A stretch of DNA of 64,000 bases from Methylobacterium durans (GCF_003173715.1 NZ_CP029550.1:2961501-3025500), one strand, 5' to 3'. Numbered from the stretch's first letter, positions 33,241 through 42,087 are shown. Numbers and translations: made by a program. Notes: a model not told the origin generated them from the letters alone.

Positions 33241-34557
33241 TCAAAGCCCATTCTCGCCCTGTCGGCCTCCCGTGCCTTCCATCGCCCGCAACCGCAGCGC
33301 GAGCGCGAGGGCGGCGCCGAGCAGGCCGGCATTGAACCCGGCCACGGCGGGCCAGCCGCCGGCGGACCAGAACCAGCCGCCGGCCGAGCCCATCAGGCTC
33401 GATCCCAGATAGTAGGTCAGCAGGTAGAGGGACGAGGCGTGCCCCTTCGAGCCCTGCGCCATGCGGCCGACCCAGCCGCTCGCGACGGCGTGCGCGATGA
33501 AGAACCCGACCGTGACGGCGACGATCCCCGCGAAGATGCCGGGAAGCGCCGTGAGGCAGGTGAGGGCGTTGCCCGCCGCCATGGTCAGGACGCCGACGAT
33601 CAGCACCGGGCCTCGGCCGAGCCGGTCGGCGAGGGAGCCCGCCACCGTTGAGGCGACCACGCCGAACAGGAACACCGTGAAGATCGCGCTGATCTGCCCC
33701 TGGCCGAAGCCGTAGGGCGCGGCCGTCAGCCGGAAGGTCAGGTAGTTGAAGGTGCTGACATAGGCGCCGAGAACGAGGAAGCCTGTGGCGAAGAGCAGCG
33801 GGAGGCCCGGATTGCGCAGGTGCTTCAGCCAAGCGTCCCGGTGCTGGAGGAGCGTCACGCCCGAGCGCCGGACGGCGTTGCGCGAGGCAGGCAGCAACGC
33901 GAAAAATCCGAGGGCGGCGACGAGATCGACGATCCCGAGGATCCCCAGCGCGGCGCGCCAGGAGGCGAACTCGGCCAGGATGCCGATGCCGACACGTCCC
34001 ATCATGCCGCCGAAGGCCGTGCCACCGACGTAGAGGCCCATGGCCGCGCCGAGCGCCCGCGGATGGATCTCCTCCGCGAGGTAGGCCATCGCCACCGCCG
34101 GGACGCCGCCGAGCAGCACGCCCTCCAGCGCCCGCAGGGCCAGCACGCCGTACCAGGTCGGCGCGAGCGCGCTGCCGATGTGGAGGAGCGCGGCACCCAT
34201 CATCGAGGCGAACATCAGGCCTCGCCGGCTCACGGCTTCCGAGAACGCGCCCGCGCACAGGATCGAGAAGGCCAGGAAGCCCGTGGTGACGGACAGGGCC
34301 AGCGCGCTGACCGACGGGCTGATGTGGAACTCATCGACGAGGCCCGGCAGCAGCGGCTGCACCGCGTAGATCAGCGAGAAGGTGGAGAAGCCGGCCAGGA
34401 ACAGGGCCACGCTGATGCGCCGGTAGGCGCCTGTTCCCGGCTCGGTCCACGCGTCCGCTGGGTGGGCATCGGCCGGAGCGACGGGCTTGGCCTGCGCCGG
34501 CGCGCGGGGCGGGACGGGAGGAGCCGACAGCAGGTCGACGGGGCTGGCGATCGTCAC
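33241..34557 (-). CDS. MFS transporter (YnfM-like)
   Basis: A 438-residue major facilitator with twelve helices and a 45-residue proline-rich cytoplasmic N-terminus. Helix 1 (FLAGFSTFSLIYAVQPLLP) and the R-x-L-x-G region around LALRALEGVLLGGVPAVAMAYLAEE match the YnfM/arabinose-efflux-like group. Divergently encoded next to a LysR regulator with 99 bp between, the usual set-up for regulator-controlled exporters. The substrate is unknown. Confidence 0.9.
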   Translation of the reverse strand: MTIASPVDLLSAPPVPPRAPAQAKPVAPADAHPADAWTEPGTGAYRRISVALFLAGFSTFSLIYAVQPLLPGLVDEFHISPSVSALALSVTTGFLAFSILCAGAFSEAVSRRGLMFASMMGAALLHIGSALAPTWYGVLALRALEGVLLGGVPAVAMAYLAEEIHPRALGAAMGLYVGGTAFGGMMGRVGIGILAEFASWRAALGILGIVDLVAALGFFALLPASRNAVRRSGVTLLQHRDAWLKHLRNPGLPLLFATGFLVLGAYVSTFNYLTFRLTAAPYGFGQGQISAIFTVFLFGVVASTVAGSLADRLGRGPVLIVGVLTMAAGNALTCLTALPGIFAGIVAVTVGFFIAHAVASGWVGRMAQGSKGHASSLYLLTYYLGSSLMGSAGGWFWSAGGWPAVAGFNAGLLGAALALALRLRAMEGTGGRQGENGL

Positions 34558-34599
34558 GGCGGGTCTCTGTCTGGGACCGCCGGCTTGTACGCCCGCCCG

Positions 34600-34639
34600 A
34601 GCTATCGCACGTCAGCCATTTTCCGTATTCAGCTATCGC
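34600..34639. promoter_or_regulatory. AGCTATCGC direct repeat in the MFS/LysR divergent region
   Basis: AGCTATCGC occurs at 34600-34608 and 34631-34639, exactly 31 bp (three helical turns) apart, between the two divergent starts. Repeated half-sites at whole-turn spacing fit binding of a LysR tetramer. Confidence 0.5.
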
Positions 34640-34656
34640 GAAATTGTATCGCCAGC

Positions 34657-35568
34657 ATGGACATCCCCCAGCTTCGCACCCTCGTGCACGTGGCCGAACT
34701 CGGCAGCCTCAGCAAGGCGGCGGCGCGCTTGCGCATCGCGCAGCCGGCTCTCAGCCGGCAGGTGCGGCTCTTGGAGGAGGAGCTCGGCCTGCGCCTGTTC
34801 GAGCGCCACGGCCGCGGCATGGTCCCGACCGAGCGGGGCCGCGAGGTCCTGATGCACGCCGCACGCGTCCTCGGAGAGGTCGATGCGCTGCGGGCGCGTG
34901 CGGCCGGGTCCGGTTCGGCGCTCAGCGGGCACGTCGCGGTCGGCCTGCCGCCGACGGTGGCGGATCGGGTGTCGGTGCCGCTGGTAGCGGCCTTCCGCGC
35001 CGAGCATCCGGGCGTGCTCGTGCAACTCGTCAGCGCCTATACGGGCTATCTGCTCGACTGGCTCCATCGCGGCGAGGTCGACGTGGCGGTCCTGTACGAT
35101 CCCCGCGTCACCCGCGCGCTGCGGACCGAGCCCCTGACGCAGGAGACCCTGTACCTCATCGGCCCGCCCGACGCGGGGTTGGCGCACGAGCGCCCGGTGC
35201 CCTTCGCCGAAGTCGTCCGGGCGCCGCTGCTCCTGCCGAGCACGCGGCACGGCCTGCGCAACATCCTCGACCAGTTCGCGCACGAGGCCGGCGCCGTGCT
35301 GGACGTCGTGGTGGAGACCGACAGCTACACGGCCCTGAAGGACCTCGTCCGGCACGGCTACGGCCGCACCATCCTGCCGCTCGCACCGATCCGCGCGGAC
35401 GTGGCTGCCGGCCGCCTGACGGCCGCGCCGATCACCGATCCGGCGCCGACCCGCCGCGTCGTCCTGTGCTACCCGTCGGATCGTCCGGTGTCGCGCGCGG
35501 CGCAGTTCGCGGGTGCGCGCCTGAGGGCGATCCTCGGGGATCCAGAGCCGCGCCGGTCCGGGGACTGA
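34657..35568 (+). CDS. LysR-family transcriptional regulator (Nac/Cbl-like type)
   Basis: A 303-residue regulator. The N-terminal helix-turn-helix (MDIPQLRTLVHVAELGSLSKAAARL..., residues 1-60) is canonical, and the remainder is a LysR substrate-binding domain. Sequence style (DIPQLRTLVHVAELGSLSKAA, VGLPPTVADRVSVPLV) resembles the Nac/CynR-like group in alphaproteobacteria. ATG at 34657. Divergent from the MFS transporter at 34557, which it probably controls. Confidence 0.92.
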   Translation: MDIPQLRTLVHVAELGSLSKAAARLRIAQPALSRQVRLLEEELGLRLFERHGRGMVPTERGREVLMHAARVLGEVDALRARAAGSGSALSGHVAVGLPPTVADRVSVPLVAAFRAEHPGVLVQLVSAYTGYLLDWLHRGEVDVAVLYDPRVTRALRTEPLTQETLYLIGPPDAGLAHERPVPFAEVVRAPLLLPSTRHGLRNILDQFAHEAGAVLDVVVETDSYTALKDLVRHGYGRTILPLAPIRADVAAGRLTAAPITDPAPTRRVVLCYPSDRPVSRAAQFAGARLRAILGDPEPRRSGD

Positions 35569-35584
35569 GCGCCCCGGGCATGCC

Positions 35585-35803
35585 TCACAGCAGCTTGGGC
35601 TTGCCCGGCGTCAGGCCGAGCTGCTCGACGCGCTCGGCGCGCAGCACCTCGTCCGTCAGCTCCGCGATCGTGCCGTACTTGAGATGCTCCGAGATGGCCG
35701 CGAGCGCGCAGGCCTGATTGCTCGCGAGGACGGCGTAGCGGTGCTCCTTGCCCTTGAGCGGGTAGGCCGGCAGGCCGCGCACGCAGACAACGAAAGCTTG
35801 CAT
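35585..35803 (-). CDS. Small hypothetical protein downstream of luxI
   Basis: A 72-residue soluble protein (QAFVVCVRGLPAYPLKGKEHRYAVLASNQ, then a helical second half). A strong ribosome site (aaggagg) precedes the ATG at 35803. It is on the same strand as the AHL synthase and the short gene at 35853, so the three may share a transcript. No family recognised; the basic/aromatic N-terminal half suggests a small alpha/beta domain. Confidence 0.65.
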   Translation of the reverse strand: MQAFVVCVRGLPAYPLKGKEHRYAVLASNQACALAAISEHLKYGTIAELTDEVLRAERVEQLGLTPGKPKLL

Positions 35804-35852
35804 CACGCCGATCCTCCTTTCACGGCATCCGATCCCGGGTGCGGGTCTCGGC

Positions 35853-36053
35853 CTATTTCAGGGCGATCTGCGGCTCGCCCTGGAGTTCCTTGGCAAGGTT
35901 GCGGCCAATCTGGAGCAGCAGCAGATCGAAGAGCGCCTGAAGGGTCGGATCTCCGACCTGCCCGATGGCCTCGCGGGCCTCGAGGCAGCGCGCGGCGGCA
36001 CGCGCCGCCGCGCTCGCGGATTCGTCGCCGGCGGGGAAGGGTCGGTCTGGCAT
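35853..36053 (-). CDS. Small hypothetical protein directly behind luxI
   Basis: A 66-residue, mostly helical acidic protein (AAARCLEAREAIGQVGDPTLQALFDLLLLQIGRNLA). It begins 31 bases after the AHL-synthase stop codon, same strand. The ribosome site (aggtgat) is weak, so it may depend on coupling to luxI. Function unknown. Confidence 0.6.
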   Translation of the reverse strand: MPDRPFPAGDESASAAARAAARCLEAREAIGQVGDPTLQALFDLLLLQIGRNLAKELQGEPQIALK

Positions 36054-36084
36054 GGCAATCACCTGGTGCGGGGCCCGGAGCATG

Positions 36085-36746
36085 TCAGGCGGACCGGCGG
36101 CGCGGGGCCTCGATGCGCCGGCGGTGCGGGCGGTCGAAGGCGTCGATGTCGAGGACGGGACCCGAGAGGCCGAACATCTCCCGGTGGGTCTCGATCGTGT
36201 CGGGCATCATCCGGGCGCAGATCGGCAGGATGGTCGAGCCGTCGTAGGGACAGGGAAGGGCGAGCGCCTCCACGTCCCAGCCGAAGGTCATCAGCCGGCT
36301 CACGAGGATCGGGTGGGTCTGGACCAGAAGCCCCTCAAGGCCGAGGAACTCGGCGGCTTCGGCGACCGCGGTGAAGGAGGGGCCGGAGATCGCGTCCGCG
36401 CCCCGGCTGCTCTCGCGCTTCGACGGGGCAACTGCGCAGCGCGTCCACTCGAAGATCCGCGGACCGGACGGAGCGGGGGCCCTTTCAGGATCTCGGGGTA
36501 GAGGTGGGTCTGCAGGTGCGGCCGCGTCGTCGGCAGGAGGCGGGAGTAGGAGACCACCGCGTCCCCGGCGAGGCCGACGACGTGGTAGCATTCGGGCGTG
36601 TCGAACTCATCGATCTCGCGCCCGTCCGGCTTGCGGCACGCCTCCCATTTCAGGTGCTCGACGAAGAAGGCGTGCCGGAACCGGTAGACCTTCTCCATGA
36701 GGTCGGGATCCTCCGACCCGTCCTCTCCACTCAACAGCTTGAACAT
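36085..36746 (-). pseudogene. Acyl-homoserine-lactone synthase (LuxI family), one -1 frameshift
   Basis: Makes an AHL signal from S-adenosylmethionine and acyl-ACP. The first part has the LuxI residues YRFRHAFFVEHLKWE, EIDEFD and the SYSRLLPTTRPHL segment. The second part begins with IFEWTRCAV, the conserved E-x-x-R block, and continues with the C-terminal fold. The two parts are in different frames. One added G in the GGGCCCCC stretch at 36475-36482 joins them (LKGAPAPSGP) and gives exactly 221 codons (220 residues). A lux-box-like palindrome lies 55 bp upstream and a luxR gene next door. Probably functional in the real genome. Confidence 0.85.
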
Positions 36747-36800
36747 CCTGCGGCCCTCCTGCCTGCCCCGAGAGTCGGGCAGAGAGAGCGGCTGGCGTAT

Positions 36801-36814
36801 TCGTAGATTTACGA
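36801..36814. promoter_or_regulatory. lux-box candidate upstream of the AHL synthase
   Basis: TCGTAGATTTACGA is a palindrome with five-base arms (TCGTA/TACGA) around GATT, centred 61 bp before the luxI ATG at 36746. Position and symmetry fit a LuxR binding site, but the sequence differs from the Vibrio consensus. Confidence 0.5.
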
Positions 36815-36834
36815 GGTGGAGTGGGTGGGCCGCG

Positions 36835-37566
36835 TCAGGTTATGATCCCGCGCCTGAGCGCCTCCGCGATGGACTGGACGCGGTTGACGGCGTTGAGCTT
36901 GCGCGCCGCGCTGGCGAGATGCGCCTCCACCGTCCGCGACGAGATCGCGAGGATCTGCGAGGTGTCCCAGGCGCTCTTGCCGGCGGACGACCATTTCAGG
37001 CACTCGATCTCCCGGTCGGTGAGGCCGCTCAGCGGGTCGGAATTGCCCTTCGCGCGCAGCGCCGAGACCGCGCGCGCCTTCGACATCGCGTAGATCGCGA
37101 CGAGGTGGAGGCCCGCCCGCTCGTCCTCGGAGAGCGTCAGGCGCTCGGCCCCGAAGCTTACCCCCGCCTCACGTCCGTCGAGGTCGTGGAACGGCACGCA
37201 GAACCCGTCCAGCAGGCCGAAGCTGCGCGCCTCGTCCATGACGCGGGCGCCGTTCGCGTCGCCGTGCAGCCGGGCCGCATCCGTCCACAGGAAGGGCTCG
37301 GTCGTGCGCCGAATCTGCCGGATGACCGGATCCTGGTGAAGGTAGTTCTGCCGGTGATACCGGCTCGACCACGCGTCCGGCCAGCCCGTGATCATGGCGC
37401 AGTCGAGCAGCCCCTCCGCCTCCGTCTGCGGGAGCCCGCCGATCAGGAAGGCGTCGTAGCCGAAGATCCGGCCGGCCGCCCGCAGCTCCGCGTAGACGTC
37501 CGCGCGGGAGCGCGTCGCCCGCAGGCGATGGATGATGTCGAACGAGGTCTGGCGGATATCGGGCAC
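36835..37566 (-). CDS. LuxR-family quorum-sensing regulator
   Basis: A 243-residue AHL receptor. The autoinducer-binding domain (about residues 15-160) has the LuxR key residues in WPDAWSSRYHRQNYLHQDPVI (Trp, Tyr, Asp, Pro) and WTDAARL. The C-terminal LuxR helix-turn-helix is LTDREIECLKWSSAGKSAWDTSQILAISSRTVEAHLA. The GTG at 37566 gives MPDIRQTSFD. It is directly upstream of luxI on the same strand (88 bp gap with the lux-box candidate), a classic arrangement. Confidence 0.93.
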   Translation of the reverse strand: MPDIRQTSFDIIHRLRATRSRADVYAELRAAGRIFGYDAFLIGGLPQTEAEGLLDCAMITGWPDAWSSRYHRQNYLHQDPVIRQIRRTTEPFLWTDAARLHGDANGARVMDEARSFGLLDGFCVPFHDLDGREAGVSFGAERLTLSEDERAGLHLVAIYAMSKARAVSALRAKGNSDPLSGLTDREIECLKWSSAGKSAWDTSQILAISSRTVEAHLASAARKLNAVNRVQSIAEALRRGIIT

Positions 37567-37608
37567 GAAGGGCGATCGCGGTATAGACCTCTGATTGTAC
37601 CAAAGGAC

Positions 37609-37626
37609 AAACTCGCGAGATAGTTT
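37609..37626. promoter_or_regulatory. Inverted repeat upstream of luxR
   Basis: AAACT and AGTTT (37609-37613 and 37622-37626) flank CGCGAGAT, about 50 bp before the luxR start. Could be an operator for luxR; short arms make this tentative. Confidence 0.35.
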
Positions 37627-37788
37627 AACCTGACGCTTTCATTGGGGGTGGATGGTGCCAGGAGAAATTGTATGAACGGGCTCCTATTCCTCCGCGGTCG
37701 GCTCCGGGTCTCCCCAACCCGGCCCGTTCCCGCAGCGGCCCCCACCGTCGGGGCCTCCAAGAGCGCCGGACCGCAGAGGTGAGCCACG

Positions 37789-38112
37789 ATGTCGAAGGAC
37801 TACGAGTGGGAGTTGCTGCGGCGAATTGCAGCGGCTCTCGAGCTGAGCCCGGCGCTCTTCTTCGCGGAGCGCCCGCTCGCCGACTCTGACGGGAACGTCG
37901 TACCGCTCGAGGCCGCGCGGCGGGAGCACGCGCCCGAGCACAAGCGCCTGCTCGACAGCCTGCGGCTGCACAAAGCCTTCGAGGCGATCGAGGACGAGGA
38001 GGGCCGGCTGGAGGCGTTGCGCGCCGTCGAGGCGATCAGCCGCCGTCAGGCCGAGGGGCGGGGCGGTTCCGTCCCGGATTCCCGCGCCGCGGCGATGCCG
38101 GAGCGGGATTAG
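37789..38112 (+). CDS. Truncated XRE-type regulator or small hypothetical protein
   Basis: A 107-residue protein. The start LLRRIAAALELSPALFFAE looks like the last helix of an XRE (Cro/C1) DNA-binding domain, and the rest (RLLDSLRLHKAFEAIEDEEGRLEALRAVEAIS) like the tail of alphaproteobacterial XRE regulators. The recognition helices that should precede it are missing, so the gene is either a shortened regulator that acts without DNA binding or a remnant. Ribosome site gaggtgag precedes the ATG at 37789. This reading is my inference. Confidence 0.6.
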   Translation: MSKDYEWELLRRIAAALELSPALFFAERPLADSDGNVVPLEAARREHAPEHKRLLDSLRLHKAFEAIEDEEGRLEALRAVEAISRRQAEGRGGSVPDSRAAAMPERD

Positions 38113-38116
38113 GCGC

Positions 38117-38425
38117 TCACGCAGCGCGCGCGTCGGCGGCTTGGTCCGGGTTCTCGTCCAGACGCCGGGCCCGGGCGGCCGCCGCGCGCAGCGAGGCCAC
38201 CATCGCGTCGGCCTGCGCGTCGAGGTCGGGGTCCGACAGCCGGCCCGCGCCGCTCCGCTGCATCAGCAGGAGGCCGCCCAGCGCCGCGCACAGGCTGCCG
38301 CCGAGCGGGGCGCCGACGAGCGCGACGAGAAATCCCTGCGGCGCCAGGACCGCGCCGGTCAGCAGGCCGCCGAGCATCGCCATCGCCATCAGCACGAACA
38401 TCGCCACCTCCAGATGGCGCATCAT
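38117..38425 (-). CDS. Small membrane protein
   Basis: A 102-residue protein with two N-terminal membrane helices (about residues 7-28 and 33-54) and a charged, alanine/aspartate-rich cytoplasmic tail. Start ATG at 38425 or 38422. It converges on the gene at 37789, 4 bp apart. No family recognised. Confidence 0.65.
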   Translation of the reverse strand: MMRHLEVAMFVLMAMAMLGGLLTGAVLAPQGFLVALVGAPLGGSLCAALGGLLLMQRSGAGRLSDPDLDAQADAMVASLRAAAARARRLDENPDQAADARAA

Positions 38426-38495
38426 GCACGCTTCGTGAATCCGTGGGGACGCTTCCTGCGAACAGGGTGAGCGATTCGTTACCCGCGAGCGGCGC

Positions 38496-38873
38496 TCAGT
38501 CGACGCATTTCCCGGTTGAGACGAAGGGCGCCGCGGAATCTTCCGTGCTGACGCGCGCGAGGGAGAAGCGCCGGCTCGCCGTGTTGATCGCGAAGACCAC
38601 CTTGCGGTCCGGCGAGCGGCAATAGGTGGTCTTCGACTTGCCCTCGTCCGCCGTGGTGCAGCGATAGATCCCGGGATAGCCGCCCTTCACGTACATGGTC
38701 TCGTCGGAGAGCTCGACATCGAAGCGGAGCGATTCCGGCTGCGCGGCGCCGCTCGACACCTGGCTCGTCAGAGCCACCTTGGCGTCCTCGGCGCAGAAGT
38801 ACCGCACTTCATCGGCGAGCGGGCTCCCGGTGCCGATCAGGAAGGTCGCGATTGCCAGTGCGGTTCTCGTCAC
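38496..38873 (-). CDS. Small secreted hypothetical protein
   Basis: A 125-residue exported protein. A signal peptide (TRTALAIATFLIGTGSPLA) is followed by a mature domain with four cysteines (YFCAE, YRCTT, TYCRS, GKCVD), enough for two disulfides, and beta-type alternation. The GTG at 38873 has gggagc upstream and puts the signal peptide at the N-terminus. Function unknown. Confidence 0.72.
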   Translation of the reverse strand: MTRTALAIATFLIGTGSPLADEVRYFCAEDAKVALTSQVSSGAAQPESLRFDVELSDETMYVKGGYPGIYRCTTADEGKSKTTYCRSPDRKVVFAINTASRRFSLARVSTEDSAAPFVSTGKCVD

Positions 38874-39039
38874 GCGCCGCTGCTCCCAGTTGGCCGCAGC
38901 ATGCAACGTCCGCTGCGGCCGGCGGTTGCATGCAGTATACAACATTTTTTCGGGAGAAAATGCGATATTTTGCCGGCGGTGCGAAACCTGTCCGCCGCGC
39001 CCGCCGCGGCAGACCGCGACGGGGCTGTGCCGGACCCGG

Positions 39040-40416
39040 CTAGCGGCCGGTTCGCGCGATCTGGTCGGCGGCGTCGAGCATGTCCTTCATCGCCTTCGAC
39101 GCCGCGCGGAAGGCCGGGGTTCCGGCATCCCAGTCGGAGCGCGCGATGGCCCGCACCATCTGCTCGGCCTCGCGCAGGGCTGTCTCCTCGGCCCGGCTGA
39201 AGGCGGAGAAGGCGGGGTGACCACTCTCCGGTCCCTGGGCGAGGATCTGGCTCAGCCGCACCGTCTCGCCGACCCGCATCGCAGCGGCAGCCGCCTCTGC
39301 CGGCGCGAATCCGGCGAGGATGCGCGCGAGGCGACGCTTCCAGGTGCCGATATCGGCCGGCAGCCGCACCAGCGGGTAGACGGGCGCGGCCTCCTCGACG
39401 GCGTCGAGCGTCATCTGGGCGGAGCTCTCGGTCTTCACGAGGCGCTCGGTGATGCTGTCGATCTCGGTCCGGGTCTTGGCCGATTTCTCGGCGATGTCTT
39501 GGACGTTCCGGGCGATCTCCTCCGTCGCCGTGCGCTGCTGGCCCAGCGTCTGGGCGAGGGCTTGGGTGAGGCTGCTCGTCTCGGTGATGCCGGTCTCGGC
39601 TTCCGCGATCCGCGTGCCGAGCTCGGCCACGATGGCGCTGCCGCCCGCGACCGCGTCCCGGCTCTCGTTCACGGCATCGGCGATCAGGCTCATCTCAGCC
39701 TGCAGGGTGCCGAGCCAGGAGCGGATCTCCTCCGTGGATTTCGCCGTCTGGCCGGAGAGGGCCTTGACCTCGGCGGCGACGACGGCGAACCCGCGCCCCG
39801 CCTCGCCGGCCCGGGCCGCCTCGATCGTCGCGTTGAGCGCCAGGAGGTTGGTCTGGCCGGAGATGCCGGCGATCGTCGCCGCCATGGTGCCGATCTGGGC
39901 GACGGCGCCTTGGAGCACCTTCATGCGCTCGTCGATCTGCATGGTGCGATCATGGATCGCCTGCATCGCCTCGCGGGTCTGATGGACGTCGCGCAGGCAG
40001 ATCGTCATGGCGGCCTGCGCGGCGTGGGCGCGGAGGCCGGCGCTCTCCGAAGTCTCGGCAACCTGCGCGATCGAGGCGACCATCTCCTCGGTCGCACTGG
40101 CGATGGTCTGGGAGGAATTCGCGATCTGGCCGACGTCGTAGGTGGTCCAGCCGACGTTGATGGCCGCCTCGGAGGCTTCCTTGGCGAGCCGCGCGAGATC
40201 GGCGAGATCGCGCAGGCGGCTCTCGCCACGGCTCGCTTCGAGCCGCTGCAGGGCGTCGGCGACCGGACCCGGCGGAAGATCGGCAACGGCGAGCCGCTGG
40301 CTCGCGATCAGCCGCTCCATCGCGGAGAGCAGGCGCTCGTCATCGCGAGGCGCCGGCGGCGCTGCGACCGAGGGCGCTTGCGCCGCGCGGAAGTTGCCGA
40401 GAGCCGACCGCAACAT
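39040..40416 (-). CDS. Cytoplasmic methyl-accepting chemotaxis-type protein
   Basis: A 458-residue chemoreceptor-like protein without membrane helices. The signalling hairpin is complete ([45 protein letters not shown], about residues 178-222 in three short blocks). The N-terminal 100 residues are a short unrecognised domain, and a C-terminal helical domain of about 100 residues follows the coiled coil. It would signal through CheA/CheW located elsewhere. With flagellar remnants in this window, its output could be twitching or another Che-like pathway. Confidence 0.9.
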   Translation of the reverse strand: MLRSALGNFRAAQAPSVAAPPAPRDDERLLSAMERLIASQRLAVADLPPGPVADALQRLEASRGESRLRDLADLARLAKEASEAAINVGWTTYDVGQIANSSQTIASATEEMVASIAQVAETSESAGLRAHAAQAAMTICLRDVHQTREAMQAIHDRTMQIDERMKVLQGAVAQIGTMAATIAGISGQTNLLALNATIEAARAGEAGRGFAVVAAEVKALSGQTAKSTEEIRSWLGTLQAEMSLIADAVNESRDAVAGGSAIVAELGTRIAEAETGITETSSLTQALAQTLGQQRTATEEIARNVQDIAEKSAKTRTEIDSITERLVKTESSAQMTLDAVEEAAPVYPLVRLPADIGTWKRRLARILAGFAPAEAAAAAMRVGETVRLSQILAQGPESGHPAFSAFSRAEETALREAEQMVRAIARSDWDAGTPAFRAASKAMKDMLDAADQIARTGR

Positions 40417-40659
40417 TCTTGTTTCCCCGATTGGTTTCTTTCGGAAAGAATGCAGGGCCTTCGTTAATTTCTACCTGACGTTGGAATGACGCCGCAGAAT
40501 ACCGCGGTGTGCGAATTCCGCCCGCAGGCGCGCTTCACCGCGCCGCCGGCGACCGAGGCACGGAGCGGTACGGGACGCCGGCTTCGTCGGCGGCGGGAGC
40601 CGGATCGGTTTCCGGTGACGGGGCGTTCCTCTGGCTGCGACGCTTGATGGGGACCGACG

Positions 40660-40881
40660 ATGCAGACGATCGTGGGAATCGCAGCCGACGAGGTCGAGGC
40701 CATGGCCGAGGCCGCGCGGGACGCGATCAACCTTCGCCTGAGCCTGCTCCCAGAAGACGGCGGAGCCGGCTTCTGGACGGCGGTCTCGAAATATTACGGC
40801 GGCGGCTTCGCCGAGATTGCCGCGGGTCTCTGCCCGCCGGTCTCACGGGGCACCGGGGCGGCGGACGAGGGCGTCGTTTGA
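40660..40881 (+). CDS. Small hypothetical protein
   Basis: A 73-residue soluble protein (QTIVGIAADEVEAMAEAARDAINLRLSLLPE, then FWTAVSKYYGGGFAEIAAGL). Helical start, glycine-rich end. The sequence around the start, GGACCGACGATG, is the same as that before the opposite-strand gene starting at 41148. Unknown family. Confidence 0.6.
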   Translation: MQTIVGIAADEVEAMAEAARDAINLRLSLLPEDGGAGFWTAVSKYYGGGFAEIAAGLCPPVSRGTGAADEGVV

Positions 40882-40917
40882 AGCCTCACCCCCGGAGCCG
40901 CCGGCCGGCCGCCCATG

Positions 40918-41148
40918 TCAGGCGGCGCGCAGGCGCGGCGCTGGATTCAGGCTCCGCTCGAGGAGGATCAGCCCGGCCTCGACCATGCGGTGCTTCTCGG
41001 CCTCGGTGAGTTCGGCGAACATGTCATCGACCGCCTCGAACCAGTCGCGGCGGCTGGGCGAGGCGCTCTGCGACAGCAGGAACAGCAGGACGTCGAGGAT
41101 CCGCTCGTGGGTCGGGCGGAGGTGGTGCAGGTCGGTGGTCGGCGGCAT
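40918..41148 (-). CDS. Small hypothetical helical protein
   Basis: A 76-residue, mostly helical protein (HERILDVLLFLLSQSASPSRRDWFEAVDDMFAELTEAEKHRMVEAGLILLERSL). No signal peptide. It shares the 12-base sequence GGACCGACGATG at its start with the neighbouring gene at 40660. Ribosome site poor. No family recognised. Confidence 0.58.
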   Translation of the reverse strand: MPPTTDLHHLRPTHERILDVLLFLLSQSASPSRRDWFEAVDDMFAELTEAEKHRMVEAGLILLERSLNPAPRLRAA

Positions 41149-41266
41149 CGTCGGTCCAGAAGCGTGGCCTTAACGGTGTGTTAATCCTCTCGCTCTGGCA
41201 AGCGGTACGGCGCAGCTTCCCTAACGCCGTACCGACAATCCACGGTGCTTCACAGGCCCGTGCCGG

Positions 41267-41614
41267 TCAGCAGCCGACGCAGATGCCCGCGTCGAGGCTG
41301 CGATCGAGGCGGGTGCGGCCGGTTCGGATGCCTCCGGTGTGATGGGGTCCCGACGGCCCGAAGCCGTGGCCGCGGCGCAGGATGACCGGCGCCGCGTAGC
41401 TCGCGCCGGGCCGGAACTGCACGTTGCGCTGCAGATCCATGCGCAGGGCGCTGGCGTCCGATTGCTGCTGCTGTTGCAGGGAGCGGATCTGGGCCTGCCC
41501 TGCGAGGGCGTCGTTGATGCTGTTGAGGTTCGAGCTCGGCAATCCCTGGGCGTGGGCGGGCAGGGACGTCGCGAGGGCGAGAAGGGCGAGGAGGCTGGGG
41601 ATCGACGCGCGCAT
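41267..41614 (-). CDS. Small secreted protein with C-terminal LDRxL...CxGC motif
   Basis: A 115-residue exported protein. A signal peptide (MRASIPSLLALLALATSLPAHA) is followed by a Gln-rich helical part (SLQQQQQSDASALRMDLQRNV) and a Gly/His-rich segment. It ends in LDRSLDAGICVGC, nearly the same ending as the secreted protein at 31123 (LDRVLGGVCTGCR). The two cysteines are the only ones in the mature protein, so the CxxC tail may be a redox or metal site. Confidence 0.75.
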   Translation of the reverse strand: MRASIPSLLALLALATSLPAHAQGLPSSNLNSINDALAGQAQIRSLQQQQQSDASALRMDLQRNVQFRPGASYAAPVILRRGHGFGPSGPHHTGGIRTGRTRLDRSLDAGICVGC

Positions 41615-41851
41615 GGCAGGCCTCATTCATCGACGGATCGGTGATCCGTGTGACGACGCTGCGGTGGACCCGCTGGTTCCCGAGCCCGGCACGGTGCGGA
41701 CGGGACACGCGGTCGAGCCTCGTTCAGTTGACCGCGAAGAAATCTGGGACAGGTGTCGCCCTAGGGCATAATTAGTACGCAAGTGTAGGTTTTCGAACTC
41801 GACAATACTGATAGCCTGCTTCAGGAACCAGAAAGCATCGGGCAAACACAG

Positions 41852-42087
41852 ATGCCGCTCGACACGTCTTGTCCGATGATGATCCGCCTGGCGGCCCTCT
41901 TGCAGGATGAGCACCTCCTAAGGGGGATCCCAGGCGCGACGACCTGTTTTTCGCGATCTCGGCGCTGCTTGCCGAAGCCCTGCAGACCGGAGCCGACGAC
42001 AGGACCCTGAAGGCGATCCGGGCCGCGCTCGCGATCGCCGACCTGAGCTTCCTGCCCCGGAGTGCGGCCGAGTGCGGGACGGCCTGA
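41852..42087 (+). pseudogene. Small hypothetical protein, one -1 frameshift
   Basis: The reading from ATG 41852 (MPLDTSCPMMIRLAALLQDEHLLRG) is interrupted in the G-run at 41922-41926. One added G continues it as DPRRDDLFFAISALLAEALQ and on to the stop at 42087 with exactly 79 codons (78 residues). The joined protein is helical and soluble, with normal codon bias on both sides of the break. Family unknown. Same signature as the other single-base losses in this window. Confidence 0.5.
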
